Below are positions 53,254 through 63,300 of a stretch of DNA of 64,000 nt, piece after piece. Numbering within the stretch: position 1 is the first letter of the stretch; every line of letters begins with the position of its first letter. The stretch covers positions 62,001 through 126,000 of the forward strand of contig NZ_JAUSYG010000001.1 in the NCBI RefSeq assembly GCF_030816725.1, in the 5' to 3' direction. Under the pieces are notes generated by a model that worked only from the letters and a program-made list of their open reading frames with translations, ran no database searches and was not told where the DNA came from. Both the position numbers and the translations under genes were made by a program. Source of the DNA: Pseudarthrobacter defluvii. Lineage in GTDB: Bacteria; Actinomycetota; Actinomycetes; Actinomycetales; Micrococcaceae.

Positions 53254-54771
53254 ATGGCCGACGCAAAAGACGGCGTAGGGTTCCGGTCCGAGCGCGGGCC
53301 CATCCTCATTGCCCTGATGCTGTCCACGGGACTCGTGGCCATCGACTCCACCATCGTGGCCACGGCGGTTCCGTCGATCGTCCGCGACATCGGGGGGTTC
53401 TCCTCCTTCCCCTGGCTGTTCTCCGCCTACCTGCTGGCGCAGGCGGTGTCAGTGCCCATCTACGGCAAGCTTTCGGATATGGCCGGCCGCAAGCCCATCA
53501 TCCTCACCGGCATTGGCCTGTTCCTGTTCGGCTCCGTCCTGTGCGGCGTGGCCTGGAGCATGCCCTCGCTGATCGCCTTCCGCGCACTGCAGGGACTCGG
53601 TGCCGGCGCGGTACTGCCGGTCGCCGTCACCATCGCGGGTGACATTTACACCCTGCAGGAGCGCGCCAAGGTCCAGGGCTACCTGGCCAGCGTCTGGGCC
53701 ATCTCCTCCGTGGTGGGCCCCAGCCTGGGCGGCGTCTTCTCCGCGCTGGGCATCTGGCGCGGGATCTTCCTGGTCAACGTCCCGCTCTGCCTGCTGGCCG
53801 GGTGGATGCTGGTCCGCACCCTGCACGAGAACGTGGAACGCGCCACCCACAAGGTGGACTACGCCGGCGCCGTCCTGCTGGCCGGATCGCTCGGCCTGCT
53901 CATCCTCGGTGCCCTCCAGGGCGGGCAGGCCTGGGCCTGGAACTCGCCCATCAGCATCGGCGTGTTTGCGGTCGGCGCAGTCCTGCTGGTGGCATTCCTC
54001 CTGGTGGAACGCCGGGCCGCGGAGCCCATCCTTCCGGCCTGGGTGGTGTCCCGGCGCCTGCTGGCCACCACCGCGCTGGTCTCCTTCGGCGTTGGCGCAG
54101 TAATGATCGGCCTGACCTCCTACGTGCCCACCTTCCTGGAAGGCGCGCTGTCCTCCTCGCCGCTGGTGGCAGGCCTGGCGCTCGCCGCCCTGACGCTCGG
54201 CTGGCCGCTGAGCGCCTCGCAGGCCGGGAAGTTCTACCTGCGGATCGGCTTCAAGCCCACCGCGCTGATCGGCATCGCCATCTCGGTGGCGGGACTGCTG
54301 ATCCTGTCGCTGACCGCCTTCACGCCCAACGTGGCGCTGATCGCCGTCAGCTGCTTCGTCGTCGGGCTCGGCCTGGGCCTGCTGGCCACACCCACGCTGA
54401 TCGCCGCGCAGTCCAGCGTGCCCTGGCACGAACGCGGCGTGGTGACGAGCACCAACATGTTTGCCCGGTCCATCGGCAGCGCCCTGGGCGTGGCAGTGTT
54501 TGGTGCCGTGGCCAACTCCATCTACGGCGGCAGCAGCGGTGGCGACGCCGATCCCGCCACCGTGATCAGCGCCTCCGCTGCCGTTTTCCTCGCTGCGCTG
54601 GTGGCCGGGCTGCTGACCGTTGCCGCCGTGCTGGCCATGCCCGCCGTCAAGGCTGACAAGGTGGAAAAGGCAGGCGAGGAGGCAGCTGCCGGGGACTCCA
54701 CGGAAAGTCCGGCCGCCGCGGAACCGCGTGACGAGCAGGTTTCCGGTACTGCCGAGCGCCACAACAGCTAG
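53254..54771 (+). CDS. MFS transporter, DHA2 (EmrB/QacA) family
   Basis: This 505-residue drug/proton antiporter-type protein has about fourteen transmembrane segments. The DHA2 motifs are LSTGLVAIDSTIVATAVPSIVRDIGG in helix 1, YGKLSDMAGRKPIILTG between helices 2 and 3, and AVTIAGDIYTLQERAKVQGYLA around helix 5. The hydrophilic C-terminal tail of 50 residues is acidic and Ala-rich. It directly follows the flavin oxidoreductase gene and overlaps the end of the convergent flavoenzyme gene by four bases. The substrate is unknown. Confidence 0.88.
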   Translation: MADAKDGVGFRSERGPILIALMLSTGLVAIDSTIVATAVPSIVRDIGGFSSFPWLFSAYLLAQAVSVPIYGKLSDMAGRKPIILTGIGLFLFGSVLCGVAWSMPSLIAFRALQGLGAGAVLPVAVTIAGDIYTLQERAKVQGYLASVWAISSVVGPSLGGVFSALGIWRGIFLVNVPLCLLAGWMLVRTLHENVERATHKVDYAGAVLLAGSLGLLILGALQGGQAWAWNSPISIGVFAVGAVLLVAFLLVERRAAEPILPAWVVSRRLLATTALVSFGVGAVMIGLTSYVPTFLEGALSSSPLVAGLALAALTLGWPLSASQAGKFYLRIGFKPTALIGIAISVAGLLILSLTAFTPNVALIAVSCFVVGLGLGLLATPTLIAAQSSVPWHERGVVTSTNMFARSIGSALGVAVFGAVANSIYGGSSGGDADPATVISASAAVFLAALVAGLLTVAAVLAMPAVKADKVEKAGEEAAAGDSTESPAAAEPRDEQVSGTAERHNS

Positions 54772-55895
54772 CGGGACGCCCTGAAGATCGCCGGTGCGGG
54801 CCGGGTCCCGGTGGCAAGGTCGGCCAGGATCCGCCCGATTACCGGCGTGAATTTAAAGCCGTGCCCGGAGAAACCCGCACCGATCACCACCGGACCGATG
54901 CGGTCCAGGATGAAGTCCTCGTCCGGCGTGGTGGTGTACGTGCAGCTGATGGCCTCGAACGAATCGGCGTCAACGCCGGGCAGCCATTGCCGGGCGTACT
55001 CCTGCAGGGCGGCGAGCTGCGTTGGCTCCGGCAGGTAGTCCCGGTGATCAGGATCCACCACCGGGCCCACCCCGTGCCAGCCTGCCTTGATGCCCTCGCC
55101 GGGGGTCTGCATGCCGTAGACCGGCGAGTACCAGCCTTGGTAGTCCGGGCCGGGGTAGTGGTTGAAGCCGGGCCACACCGCGCCGGCGTCCGCCACCCGG
55201 AAATGCGCCGGCTGCTCCTGGGTGACCCTGAGCTTCGGGATGCGGATGCCCGCTGGCCCGGCAACCTTGCCCAGCAGTTTCTCCGTCCAGCCGCCTGTCG
55301 TCACCACGGCCTGGGCTGCGGTGACCACCTCGGTTCCCGTAGCTGACTCGAGCGTCAGCCGCACGCCGTCGTCAAACACCTCGAAGTCCACCACCCTGGT
55401 GTGGTGCCTGATCTCGGCGCCCCGGGCGGAAGCGAGCCGCTGGAAGGCGGGGAGTGCGGCTTCGGGGTTAAGCTGGCCGCCGTCGGGCATGTGCAGGACC
55501 GGCTGGTCGAAGCGGATGCCGCGCCAGCGTTCGCCGGCCTCAGCGGGGTTCAGGAACTCGGCGCGGATCCCGGCAGCGGTGAGGGCCGCAGAAACTTTGT
55601 CCAGGTCGCCGCCGGGGCCGTGGGTGACGACGCCGGTGCGCGCCAGCAGCTGCCCGCCGCTCTCCTGCTCCAGCTCCTCCCACAGGGCCAGTCCCTCGGC
55701 CAGCATGGCAACATAGTCCGGCTGGTGGTAGCCCAGGTTCAGGTTCCGGGTGGCCCCGTGGGACGCGCCGATCCTGTGCCCGGGGCCGAACTGTTCCACC
55801 AGCATCACCTGCCTGCCGCGCCGGGACAGGGCCCACGCGGCGGCTGATCCCATGGCGCCGCCGCCGATCACCACGGTATCCAGCACAGTATTCAT
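54768..55895 (-). CDS. Monomeric sarcosine oxidase / N-methyl amino acid oxidase-type flavoenzyme
   Basis: This 375-residue FAD enzyme is of the DAO family. The FAD-binding motif is TVVIGGGAMGSAAAWALSRRGR (about residue 7-28), followed by EQFGPGHRIGASHGATRNLNLGYH, the region of flavin contact in monomeric sarcosine oxidase and N-methyltryptophan oxidase. The C-terminal block CTYTTTPDEDFILDRI contains the Cys that in MSOX carries covalent flavin, and HGFKFTPVIGRILADLATG follows. Sarcosine is a product of betaine breakdown, so a link to the choline cluster is possible, but it is 22 kb away. The exact substrate is unknown. Confidence 0.85.
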   Translation of the reverse strand: MNTVLDTVVIGGGAMGSAAAWALSRRGRQVMLVEQFGPGHRIGASHGATRNLNLGYHQPDYVAMLAEGLALWEELEQESGGQLLARTGVVTHGPGGDLDKVSAALTAAGIRAEFLNPAEAGERWRGIRFDQPVLHMPDGGQLNPEAALPAFQRLASARGAEIRHHTRVVDFEVFDDGVRLTLESATGTEVVTAAQAVVTTGGWTEKLLGKVAGPAGIRIPKLRVTQEQPAHFRVADAGAVWPGFNHYPGPDYQGWYSPVYGMQTPGEGIKAGWHGVGPVVDPDHRDYLPEPTQLAALQEYARQWLPGVDADSFEAISCTYTTTPDEDFILDRIGPVVIGAGFSGHGFKFTPVIGRILADLATGTRPAPAIFRASR

Positions 55896-55930
55896 CAGCC
55901 CTCCAAGCTGCGGTTATGCCTGTTCAGTGC

Positions 55931-56857
55931 TTAGGCCAGAAGCAGGGCGACGCCGATCATCGCCGGCACCGCCACCACGGTGGTGATCAGCACGGTGTCT
56001 TTTGCTACGGTAAGCCCCGTCTGGTAGCGGCTGGCGGCCACGAACACATTCTGCGCCGTGGGCAGTGCCGAGGTGACCACCACGGCGAACAGGGCGTGCC
56101 CGTCCATCCCCAGCGCGAAGCGGGCAAAAACGTAGGCAAGGGCCGGCTGGACAACCAGCTTGAAGCCGCTCGCCAGGAGGGTATCCATACGCCTGCCTGC
56201 AGCTGCCTGGAGCGGCCGGGTACCGTTCAGGCTCATCCCGAACGCGATCAGCATGGCAGGAATCGCCGCGCCGCCGATCAGGTGGATGGGCTCCATCACC
56301 AGCGGCGGGACCTGGAAACCCGTGCCCGCAACCAACAGCCCCAGGCCGGAACCCACGATCATGGGGTTGCGCAGGATCATCAGGAAGAACCCCAGGACGG
56401 TGGTGCGGTGCGTGCTGGTACTCGAGTCCAGGATCATCAGGAACACCGGGGTGAAGAACGCCAGCTGGAAGATCAGCAGCGGCGCCACGTAACTGGCGTC
56501 CCCCAAAACATATACCGCGATGGGAATACCTAGGTTTGCTGAGTTCGCGAGGGAGGCAGACATGGCGGACATCAGCGATTCGGGCAGTTCACGCTTCAGC
56601 CAGAACTTGGCAATGGCAAAGAAGATGGCGGCCGTGACAATCGCCCCCACCGCCGTAACCAGCAGCGGCTCGGCGAAGACTTCCTGCAGGCGGGCCTTGC
56701 TGAGGGTTTCGAAAAGCAGGGCCGGGCTGGCCACGAAGAACGTCAGGCCGCTGAGGACCGGGCGGGCGTTGTCCCCCAATATCCTCTGCCGGCCCACGAA
56801 CCATCCCACCAGGATGATGCACCAGACCACGAAGAACCCGGCCAGCACCCCTAACAA
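55931..56857 (-). CDS. AEC-family transporter
   Basis: This 308-residue membrane protein has about ten transmembrane segments and belongs to the auxin efflux carrier/AEC family. It has the N-terminal segment VWCIILVGWFVGRQRIL and the polar break NSANLGIPIAVYVLGD in the middle, which matches the conserved N-x-G-x-P region. AEC proteins export organic acids or act as malate/malonate carriers. It lies 52 bases after panD on the same strand and could be co-transcribed. The substrate is unknown. Confidence 0.84.
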   Translation of the reverse strand: MLGVLAGFFVVWCIILVGWFVGRQRILGDNARPVLSGLTFFVASPALLFETLSKARLQEVFAEPLLVTAVGAIVTAAIFFAIAKFWLKRELPESLMSAMSASLANSANLGIPIAVYVLGDASYVAPLLIFQLAFFTPVFLMILDSSTSTHRTTVLGFFLMILRNPMIVGSGLGLLVAGTGFQVPPLVMEPIHLIGGAAIPAMLIAFGMSLNGTRPLQAAAGRRMDTLLASGFKLVVQPALAYVFARFALGMDGHALFAVVVTSALPTAQNVFVAASRYQTGLTVAKDTVLITTVVAVPAMIGVALLLA

Positions 56858-56908
56858 AGGATGCCTTTGGGCGCATGGAAGTAGGGTCTGCCGGAGCTCA
56901 CTCTCCGG

Positions 56909-57334
56909 TTACAGGGTGGCGTTGTTGAGCGCGAAAGGGGGGCGCATCATGCCGGGCGTGAGGCCTTCGGCGGGATCGTTGCCCAGCTGGATTACCCGGT
57001 TGTTTTCGTCCACGTGGACCACACGGGGCTGGTAGGACTTGGCCTCTTCGGTGGTCATCTCCGCGTAGGTGATCAGGATGACGACGTCGTTCTCGTGCAT
57101 CAGGTGCGCCGCTGCACCGTTGATGCCGATCACGCCGGAACCGCGTTCACCCGCGATGGTGTAGGTTTCAAGCCGCGCGCCGTTGGTGACGTCCACGATG
57201 GACACCAGCTCGCCGGGCAGGATGTCGGCGGCCTCGAGCAGGTCGAGGTCAACGGTGACCGAGCCGACGTAGTGCAGGTCGGCGTGCGTGACGGTGGCCC
57301 GGTGGATTTTGGACTTGAACATTGTTCGATTCAT
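56909..57334 (-). CDS. panD: Aspartate 1-decarboxylase proenzyme
   Basis: This 141-residue pyruvoyl-dependent enzyme makes beta-alanine from aspartate for pantothenate and coenzyme A. The self-cleavage site is YVGSVTVD (Gly24-Ser25), and the Ser becomes the pyruvoyl group. The catalytic Tyr and Arg regions are in [10 protein letters not shown] and GINGAAAHL. The start [16 protein letters not shown] is typical. Length is normal. It stands next to an AEC carrier rather than panB or panC. Confidence 0.95.
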   Translation of the reverse strand: MNRTMFKSKIHRATVTHADLHYVGSVTVDLDLLEAADILPGELVSIVDVTNGARLETYTIAGERGSGVIGINGAAAHLMHENDVVILITYAEMTTEEAKSYQPRVVHVDENNRVIQLGNDPAEGLTPGMMRPPFALNNATL

Positions 57335-57488
57335 AACGGCTCCAGTCTAGACCTGCGGCCTCCTGCCTGCAGTGACGCAGGGAACAGGGTTACGCACAGT
57401 GACAGGCAGTCTCGTTGTGCAGGGGACGCACCTGCGCAACGACCCGCCGCCTGAAGGCGCAGGGAAGGACACGTACGACGGCGGCTGC

Positions 57489-58403
57489 TCACCGGGCGTC
57501 GTCCGTTGCCACTGCGGCGGCAGCGGCAGCAAGCGTTTCCCGGGCGGCGAGGATGGCAGGGCGCTGGGCGCTGGACCGGCGGACCGACGTGAAGATGGTG
57601 CGGTGCGGCTTGCCCGGAAGCTCCAGCAGCCGGGCTGTGGTGCCGCGGCCGGTCCACACCAGGTCCGGCATCAGGGCCACCGCGTTGCCGGACTCGATCA
57701 GGCGGGCCTGTGCCTGCAGGTCGGCCGTCTCAAAGCGGACGTCCGGCTCGAAGCCCGCGCTGCGGCACGCCTGTTCCGCCCAATGGCGGGACGCCGCACC
57801 CCGCGGCTCCATGACCCAGGCAAGCTCCGCGGTGTCCTCCAGCGTATGGATGGCGGGCGCGCCGTCGGACGCCGGAGGAACCGCCAGCCGGATGGCATCA
57901 GTTGTCAGCTTCACCCGGTCCAGCTCCGGGTAGCGGGGGGCGGCGTGCCCGGGGTACTGCTCCGCGATCACCAGGTCGAAGTCACGTGCCCACGTCTCAT
58001 GCAGGGCGGTCTCGGGCTCGCGCTGGATCATCTCGATCCGCACCTCGGGGTAGGTGGCGGCCATGCGCGTCAGGGTGCCCGGCATCAGGGCCAGCGCCGC
58101 GGACTGGAAGACGGCCATCCGCACCGTGCCCGTGACCGTGGTCAGCGAGGCCGCCAGGTCAGCCTCCGCCTGCTCCATTGTTTCCAGCAGCTGCGCGGTG
58201 TGCGCCACCAGCACTTCCGCCTGCGGCGTCAGCTGCACCCGCCGCCCCGTCTTCCGGAGCAGCTCCACGCCCACTTCCTTCTCCAGGAGGGCAAGCTGTT
58301 GCGACACCGACGACGGGCTGTACTGCAGTGCCTCCGCCACCTCCGCAAGCGTCCCCCGGATGCTTAACTCACGGAGCAGCCTCAGCCTGCGGACATCGAG
58401 CAT
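57489..58403 (-). CDS. LysR-family regulator divergent from an amino acid permease
   Basis: This 304-residue regulator has an N-terminal winged helix-turn-helix (LRLLRELSIRGTLAEVAEALQYSPSSVSQQLALLEKEVG, about residue 7-45) and a C-terminal substrate-binding-like domain (VRMAVFQSAALALMPGTLTRM). It is divergently arranged with the APC permease gene. The 155-base gap contains four CTAAC-type boxes, one pair inverted, consistent with LysR control of both genes. The inducer is probably the transported amino acid or a product of it, by context. Its own 3' end is 150 bases from panD. Confidence 0.87.
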   Translation of the reverse strand: MLDVRRLRLLRELSIRGTLAEVAEALQYSPSSVSQQLALLEKEVGVELLRKTGRRVQLTPQAEVLVAHTAQLLETMEQAEADLAASLTTVTGTVRMAVFQSAALALMPGTLTRMAATYPEVRIEMIQREPETALHETWARDFDLVIAEQYPGHAAPRYPELDRVKLTTDAIRLAVPPASDGAPAIHTLEDTAELAWVMEPRGAASRHWAEQACRSAGFEPDVRFETADLQAQARLIESGNAVALMPDLVWTGRGTTARLLELPGKPHRTIFTSVRRSSAQRPAILAARETLAAAAAAVATDDAR

Positions 58404-58410
58404 GGCGGAT

Positions 58411-58458
58411 TCCTAACTGGAACTAACGAATATAGGTTAGAAGTAGCCACTTTATCTA
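58411..58458. promoter_or_regulatory. Candidate LysR operator boxes
   Basis: Between the LysR and permease starts lie CCTAAC, then CTAAC and GTTAG in inverse order (58423-58427 and 58436-58440, eight bases apart), then another CTAAC near 58457. The inverted pair has T-N-A symmetry as LysR sites do. Assignment to this regulator is inference from position. Confidence 0.5.
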
Positions 58459-58558
58459 ACGCAATTGCGCACGCATACTGTTGAAACCGAGTTACCCCCG
58501 TCACAGCCAGGTTTCTTGGCGTGCCGCGGCGGGGTCGCACCCCAAGCAGGAGTTTCGG

Positions 58559-60022
58559 ATGAGCACTAAAGATTTGAGCCAATCCATCATGCGGCGAAAG
58601 CCCATCGATGACATCGAGGAAGAGAGCAAGCACAGCGGACTGTTCAAGTCCCTTGGGCTGTGGCAGCTCACCGCCATTGGCGTTGGCGGCATTATCGGCG
58701 TCGGCATCTTCTCCCTTGCGGGACTGGTGGCCGCCGGCAGCGAAGGAAACCCGGGAGTGGGGCCCGCGGTGCTGATTTCCTTCCTGATTGCGGGCCTGGC
58801 CTCTGCGGCCGCGGCCCTGTCCTACGCGGAATTCGCGGGCATGATTCCCCGCGCCGGTTCCGCCTACACCTACGGCTATGTGGCACTTGGCGAGGTGATC
58901 GGCTGGTTCATCGGCTGGGACCTGCTGCTGGAATACATCGCCATCGTGGCGGTGGTGGCCATCGGCATTTCCGGCTACCTTGATGCGTTCCTGTCCGGCA
59001 TTGGCATCCACCTGCCGGTGTGGATGACTTCCACCGCCGACGAGGGCAAGGGCGGCATCGTCAACCTTCCCGCCATCCTGGTATGCCTCCTTGTCACCTG
59101 GATCCTTTCGCGGGGCACCAAGGCGTTCGGCCGGTTCGAACTCGTGGCCGTGGCCATCAAGGTGGTCCTGATCCTCTTCATCATCGGCCTCGGCGTGTTC
59201 TACATCGACACCAACAACTACAACCCGTTCATGCCCAGCGGCTTCGGCCCTGTGGTTGCAGGCTCCGCCACCGTCTTCTTCGCCGTCTTCGGGTACGACG
59301 CCATGAGCACCGCGGCCGAGGAAGCCAAGGACGGCAAGAAGCACATGCCCAAGGCCATCGTCCTCTCGCTCATCATCGCCATGCTCCTTTACGTGGCCGC
59401 CACCCTGGTCCTGACCGGCATGCAGAACTACAAGGAGATCGACCCCAAGGCCGGCTTCGCCTCCGCCTTCACCTCGGTGGGCCTGCCGGTGATCGCCACC
59501 ATCATCTCGGTCTTCGCTGTGCTCTCCATCCTGACCGTGATGCTCACCTTCCTGCTCGGCGTGACCCGCGTGTGGTTCTCGATGAGCCGCGACGGCCTGC
59601 TCCCCGGCTGGTTCGCCAAGACCGACCGCCACGGCACCCCCCAGCGCGTCACCTGGATCGGCGGCATCGCCTCCGCCTTCCTGGCCGGCGTCTTCCCCAT
59701 CAAGGAGGTCGCGGACCTGACCAACATCGGCATCCTGGCCGCGTTCGTCGTCGTCTGCCTGTCCGTGATCATCTTCCGCTACAAGCGCCCGGACGCTCCC
59801 CGCACGTTCCGCCTGCCACTGATGCCCCTGGTTCCGGCCTTCGGCGTCCTGGCCTCGGGCTTCCTGATGCTTCAGTTGCACTGGGAAACGTGGGTACGGT
59901 TTGTGGTCTGGTTGATCATCGGCCTGGTCATCTACTTCGGCTACGGCCGCAAGCATTCTCTGATGAACCCCAACAGCCCGCGGCACCAGGAAATTGTGGA
60001 GATGCACCGGCCGGTCGGCTAA
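58559..60022 (+). CDS. APC-family amino acid permease
   Basis: This 487-residue membrane protein has about twelve transmembrane segments and belongs to the cationic amino acid transporter-like branch of the APC superfamily. It has GLWQLTAIGVGGIIGVGIFSLAG in helix 1, EFAGMIPRAGSAYTYGYVALGEVIGWFIGWDLLLEY and the block FFAVFGYDAMSTAAEEAKDGKKHMP. CAGGAG lies six bases before ATG 58559. It is divergent from a LysR regulator. The proline catabolic gene putA follows about 300 bases downstream on the same strand, separated by a long palindrome, so a proline or related substrate is possible but unproven. Confidence 0.87.
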   Translation: MSTKDLSQSIMRRKPIDDIEEESKHSGLFKSLGLWQLTAIGVGGIIGVGIFSLAGLVAAGSEGNPGVGPAVLISFLIAGLASAAAALSYAEFAGMIPRAGSAYTYGYVALGEVIGWFIGWDLLLEYIAIVAVVAIGISGYLDAFLSGIGIHLPVWMTSTADEGKGGIVNLPAILVCLLVTWILSRGTKAFGRFELVAVAIKVVLILFIIGLGVFYIDTNNYNPFMPSGFGPVVAGSATVFFAVFGYDAMSTAAEEAKDGKKHMPKAIVLSLIIAMLLYVAATLVLTGMQNYKEIDPKAGFASAFTSVGLPVIATIISVFAVLSILTVMLTFLLGVTRVWFSMSRDGLLPGWFAKTDRHGTPQRVTWIGGIASAFLAGVFPIKEVADLTNIGILAAFVVVCLSVIIFRYKRPDAPRTFRLPLMPLVPAFGVLASGFLMLQLHWETWVRFVVWLIIGLVIYFGYGRKHSLMNPNSPRHQEIVEMHRPVG

Positions 60023-60070
60023 CCCTCCCTCTGGACGCCCGCCCACTTTTGGCGGTTTGTCCCGGGACGC

Positions 60071-60178
60071 GCGGCAAGCCCTGCCCCTCAACACAAGTTC
60101 CTCTATCACTTTTGGTCCCTAAACAGCCGTTTTAGGGACCAAAAGTGATGGAGCAACGGGAGGGGCCGGGCTTGCCGC
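60071..60178. repeat. 108-bp nested palindrome between permease and putA
   Basis: Perfect 19-bp inner arms (60105-60123 and 60131-60149, beginning ATCACTTTTGGTCCCTAAA) surround a seven-base loop. Outer arms of 19 bp (60071-60089 and 60160-60178, beginning GCGGCAAGCCCTGCCCC) match with one mismatch. The stretches between are also partly complementary. The whole could fold into one hairpin of about 50 bp. It could act as a terminator, but it is far longer than needed and resembles a palindromic intergenic or MITE-like element. Confidence 0.75.
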
Positions 60179-60221
60179 TTGGAGTTTAAGGGCGCATGGG
60201 AGGCCCGACAAATGCATCGGT

Positions 60222-60247
60222 TTTCCTAACCTGTATTGGTTGGGAAA
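60222..60247. promoter_or_regulatory. Candidate operator upstream of putA
   Basis: TTTCCTAACC and GGTTGGGAAA form a 10-bp inverted repeat with one mismatch and a six-base centre, about 78 bases before the putA start. It could bind a regulator of proline use. No regulator gene is adjacent. Confidence 0.45.
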
Positions 60248-60324
60248 GATCGCTTTATCTTATGTGAGCAGAAGCTCATACTGGTGGAAAGACCTCCCAG
60301 AACACCAGAAAGATCGGGAAAACC

Positions 60325-63300
60325 ATGACCCACGTTGCAATGGAACCGGCAGTCACCAAGGCGGCCACCCCGCAGACGGTCGACGTCGACGTCCCCCAGG
60401 CCAAGGCCCTCGCCGATGACGCGGTCGCCCTGGTCCGACGCTGGCTGACGGAAGCCGCCAAGGTTCCGGTGGACGCCTCCGCCGAGCAGCTGGCCGGCGT
60501 CCTGAAGGACCCCAACGGCCTGGACTTCACGGTCGGGTTCGTGGACGGCGTGGTCCGCCCCGAGGACCTGAACGTCGCCGCCCGCAACCTCGCCAAGCTG
60601 GCCCCGAAGGTTCCCGCCTTCCTGCCCTGGTACATGCGCAGCGCCGTGGCACTCGGCGGCACCATGGCCCCGGTGATGCCGCAGGTGGTCATCCCCATCG
60701 CCCGCAAGGTCCTGCGTGAAATGGTGGGCCACCTGATAGTCGACGCGACCGAAACCAAGCTGGGCCCTGCCATCGCCAAGATCAAAAAGGACGGCATCAA
60801 GCTCAACGTCAATCTCCTCGGCGAGGCGGTCCTGGGCGAGCACGAGGCCTCCCGCCGCTTGGAAGGCACACACACGCTGCTGGCGCGCCCCGACGTCGAC
60901 TACGTCTCCATCAAGGTTTCCTCCACCGTGGCCCCGCACTCCGCCTGGGCCTTCGACGAAGCCGTGGAACACGTCGTCGAAAAGCTCACCCCGCTCTTCC
61001 AGCGCGCCAACTCCTTCGCCGCGGGCGGCCGCAAGGCCAAGTTCATCAACCTGGACATGGAGGAGTACAAGGACCTGGACATGACCATTGCGGTCTTCAC
61101 CCGGATCCTGGACAAGCCCGAATTCAAGAACCTCGAAGCCGGCATTGTGCTCCAGGCCTATCTACCGGACGCACTGTCCGCCATGATCCGCCTGCAGGAC
61201 TGGGCCGCCGGGCGCCGCGCCAACGGCGGTGCCGGAATCAAGGTCCGCGTGGTCAAGGGCGCCAACCTGCCCATGGAACAGGTGGAAGCCTCGCTCCACG
61301 ACTGGCCGCTGGCCACCTGGGGCACCAAGCAGGACTCCGACACCAGCTACAAGCGGGTCATCAACTACGCGCTGCACCCGGACCGGATCAGGAACGTCCG
61401 TATCGGCGTGGCCGGCCACAACCTCTTCGACATTGCCTTCGCCTGGCTCCTGGCCAAGCAGCGCGGCATCGCGGATACCGCACAGCAGAGTATCGAGTTC
61501 GAAATGCTGCTGGGCATGGCGCAGGGGCAGGCCGAGGCCGTTAAGAAGGACGTCGGCTCCCTGCTCCTGTACACCCCCGTGGTGCATCCGGCCGAGTTCG
61601 ACGTCGCCATCGCCTACCTGATCCGCCGCCTGGAAGAGGGCGCCAGCCAGGAAAACTTCATGTCCGCAGTCTTCGAGCTCAGCGAAAACGAGGGCCTGTT
61701 CGAACGTGAAAAGCAGCGGTTCCTCTCCTCGTTGGAGGCCCTGGACAACACCGTGCCGCTGCCCAACCGCCGCCAGGACCGTAACCTTCCGCCCGAGCCG
61801 ATGCCGCACACCGGTTTCGGGAACACCCCTGACACGGATCCGGCACTGCCGGCCAACCGCACCTGGGGCAGGGCCATCCTGGAGCGCGTCGAGTCCTCCA
61901 CCCTGGGCAACGCCGCCGTCAAGGCCGCGTTCATCAACGACGAGGAAACTCTGAACGCGGCCATTACCAACGCTGTGGACAAAGGCAAGGCCTGGGGCGA
62001 GCTGTCCGGCAACGAACGCGCCGAGATCCTGCACCGGGCCGGGGAAATCCTTGAAGCCCGCCGCGCCGACCTGCTCGAGGTCATGGCCAGCGAGACCGGC
62101 AAGACCATCGACCAGGGCGATCCCGAGGTCAGCGAGGCCGTGGACTTCGCGCACTACTACGCGGAGTCCGCGCGCAAGCTGGACACGGTCGACGGCGCCA
62201 CGTTCGTTCCAGCCAAGCTCACCGTTGTCACCCCGCCCTGGAACTTCCCGGTCGCCATCCCGGCAGGGTCCACCCTTGCGGCACTCGCCGCCGGTTCCGC
62301 CGTCGTCATCAAGCCTGCCAAGCAGGCCGCCCGCAGCGGTGCCGTCATGGTGGAGGCGCTGTGGGAAGCCGGCGTGCCCAAGGGCGTGCTGACCATGGTG
62401 CAGCTGGGGGAGCGGGAGCTGGGCACGCAGCTCATCAGCCACCCTGCCGTGGACCGCGTAATCCTCACGGGCGGCTACGAAACCGCCGAGCTGTTCAGGT
62501 CCTTCCGCAAGGACCTGCCGCTGCTGGCCGAAACCAGCGGCAAAAACGCCATCATCGTCAGCCCCAGCGCCGACCTGGATCTGGCAGCGAAGGACGTTGC
62601 CTACTCCGCGTTCGGCCATGCCGGCCAGAAGTGCTCCGCCGCCTCGCTGGTGATCCTGGTGGGCTCGGTGGCCAAGTCCAAGCGGTTCCACAACCAGCTG
62701 ATCGATGCCGTGACCTCCCTCAAGGTGGGCTACCCGCAGGATCCCACCAGCCAGATGGGCCCCATCATCGAGCCCGCCAACGGCAAGCTCCTCAACGCCC
62801 TCACCACCCTGGGCGACGGCGAGAACTGGGCCGTTGAGCCCAAGCAGCTCGATGACACAGGCCGGCTGTGGAGCCCGGGGGTGCGCTACGGCGTCAAGCG
62901 CGGTTCCTACTTCCACCTAACCGAGTTCTTCGGCCCCGTCCTCGGCGTGATGACCGCCGATACGCTGGAAGAGGCCATCGCCATCCAGAACCAGATCGAG
63001 TACGGCCTCACCGCGGGCCTGCACTCGCTGAACTCCGAGGAGCTGGGCATCTGGCTGGACGGCATCCAGGCCGGCAACCTGTACGTGAACCGCGGGATCA
63101 CGGGAGCGATCGTGCAGCGCCAGCCCTTCGGAGGCTGGAAGAAATCAGCGGTCGGCGCCGGCACTAAGGCGGGCGGACCGAACTACCTCGCCGGCCTGGG
63201 CGACTGGACTCCTGCAACGAGCACCGCCACCGCTCCGGTAACCCATGCGGGTGTCCGCCGGATCCTTAACGCCGCAGGTCCCGCTTTGCAGCCGGCCGAG

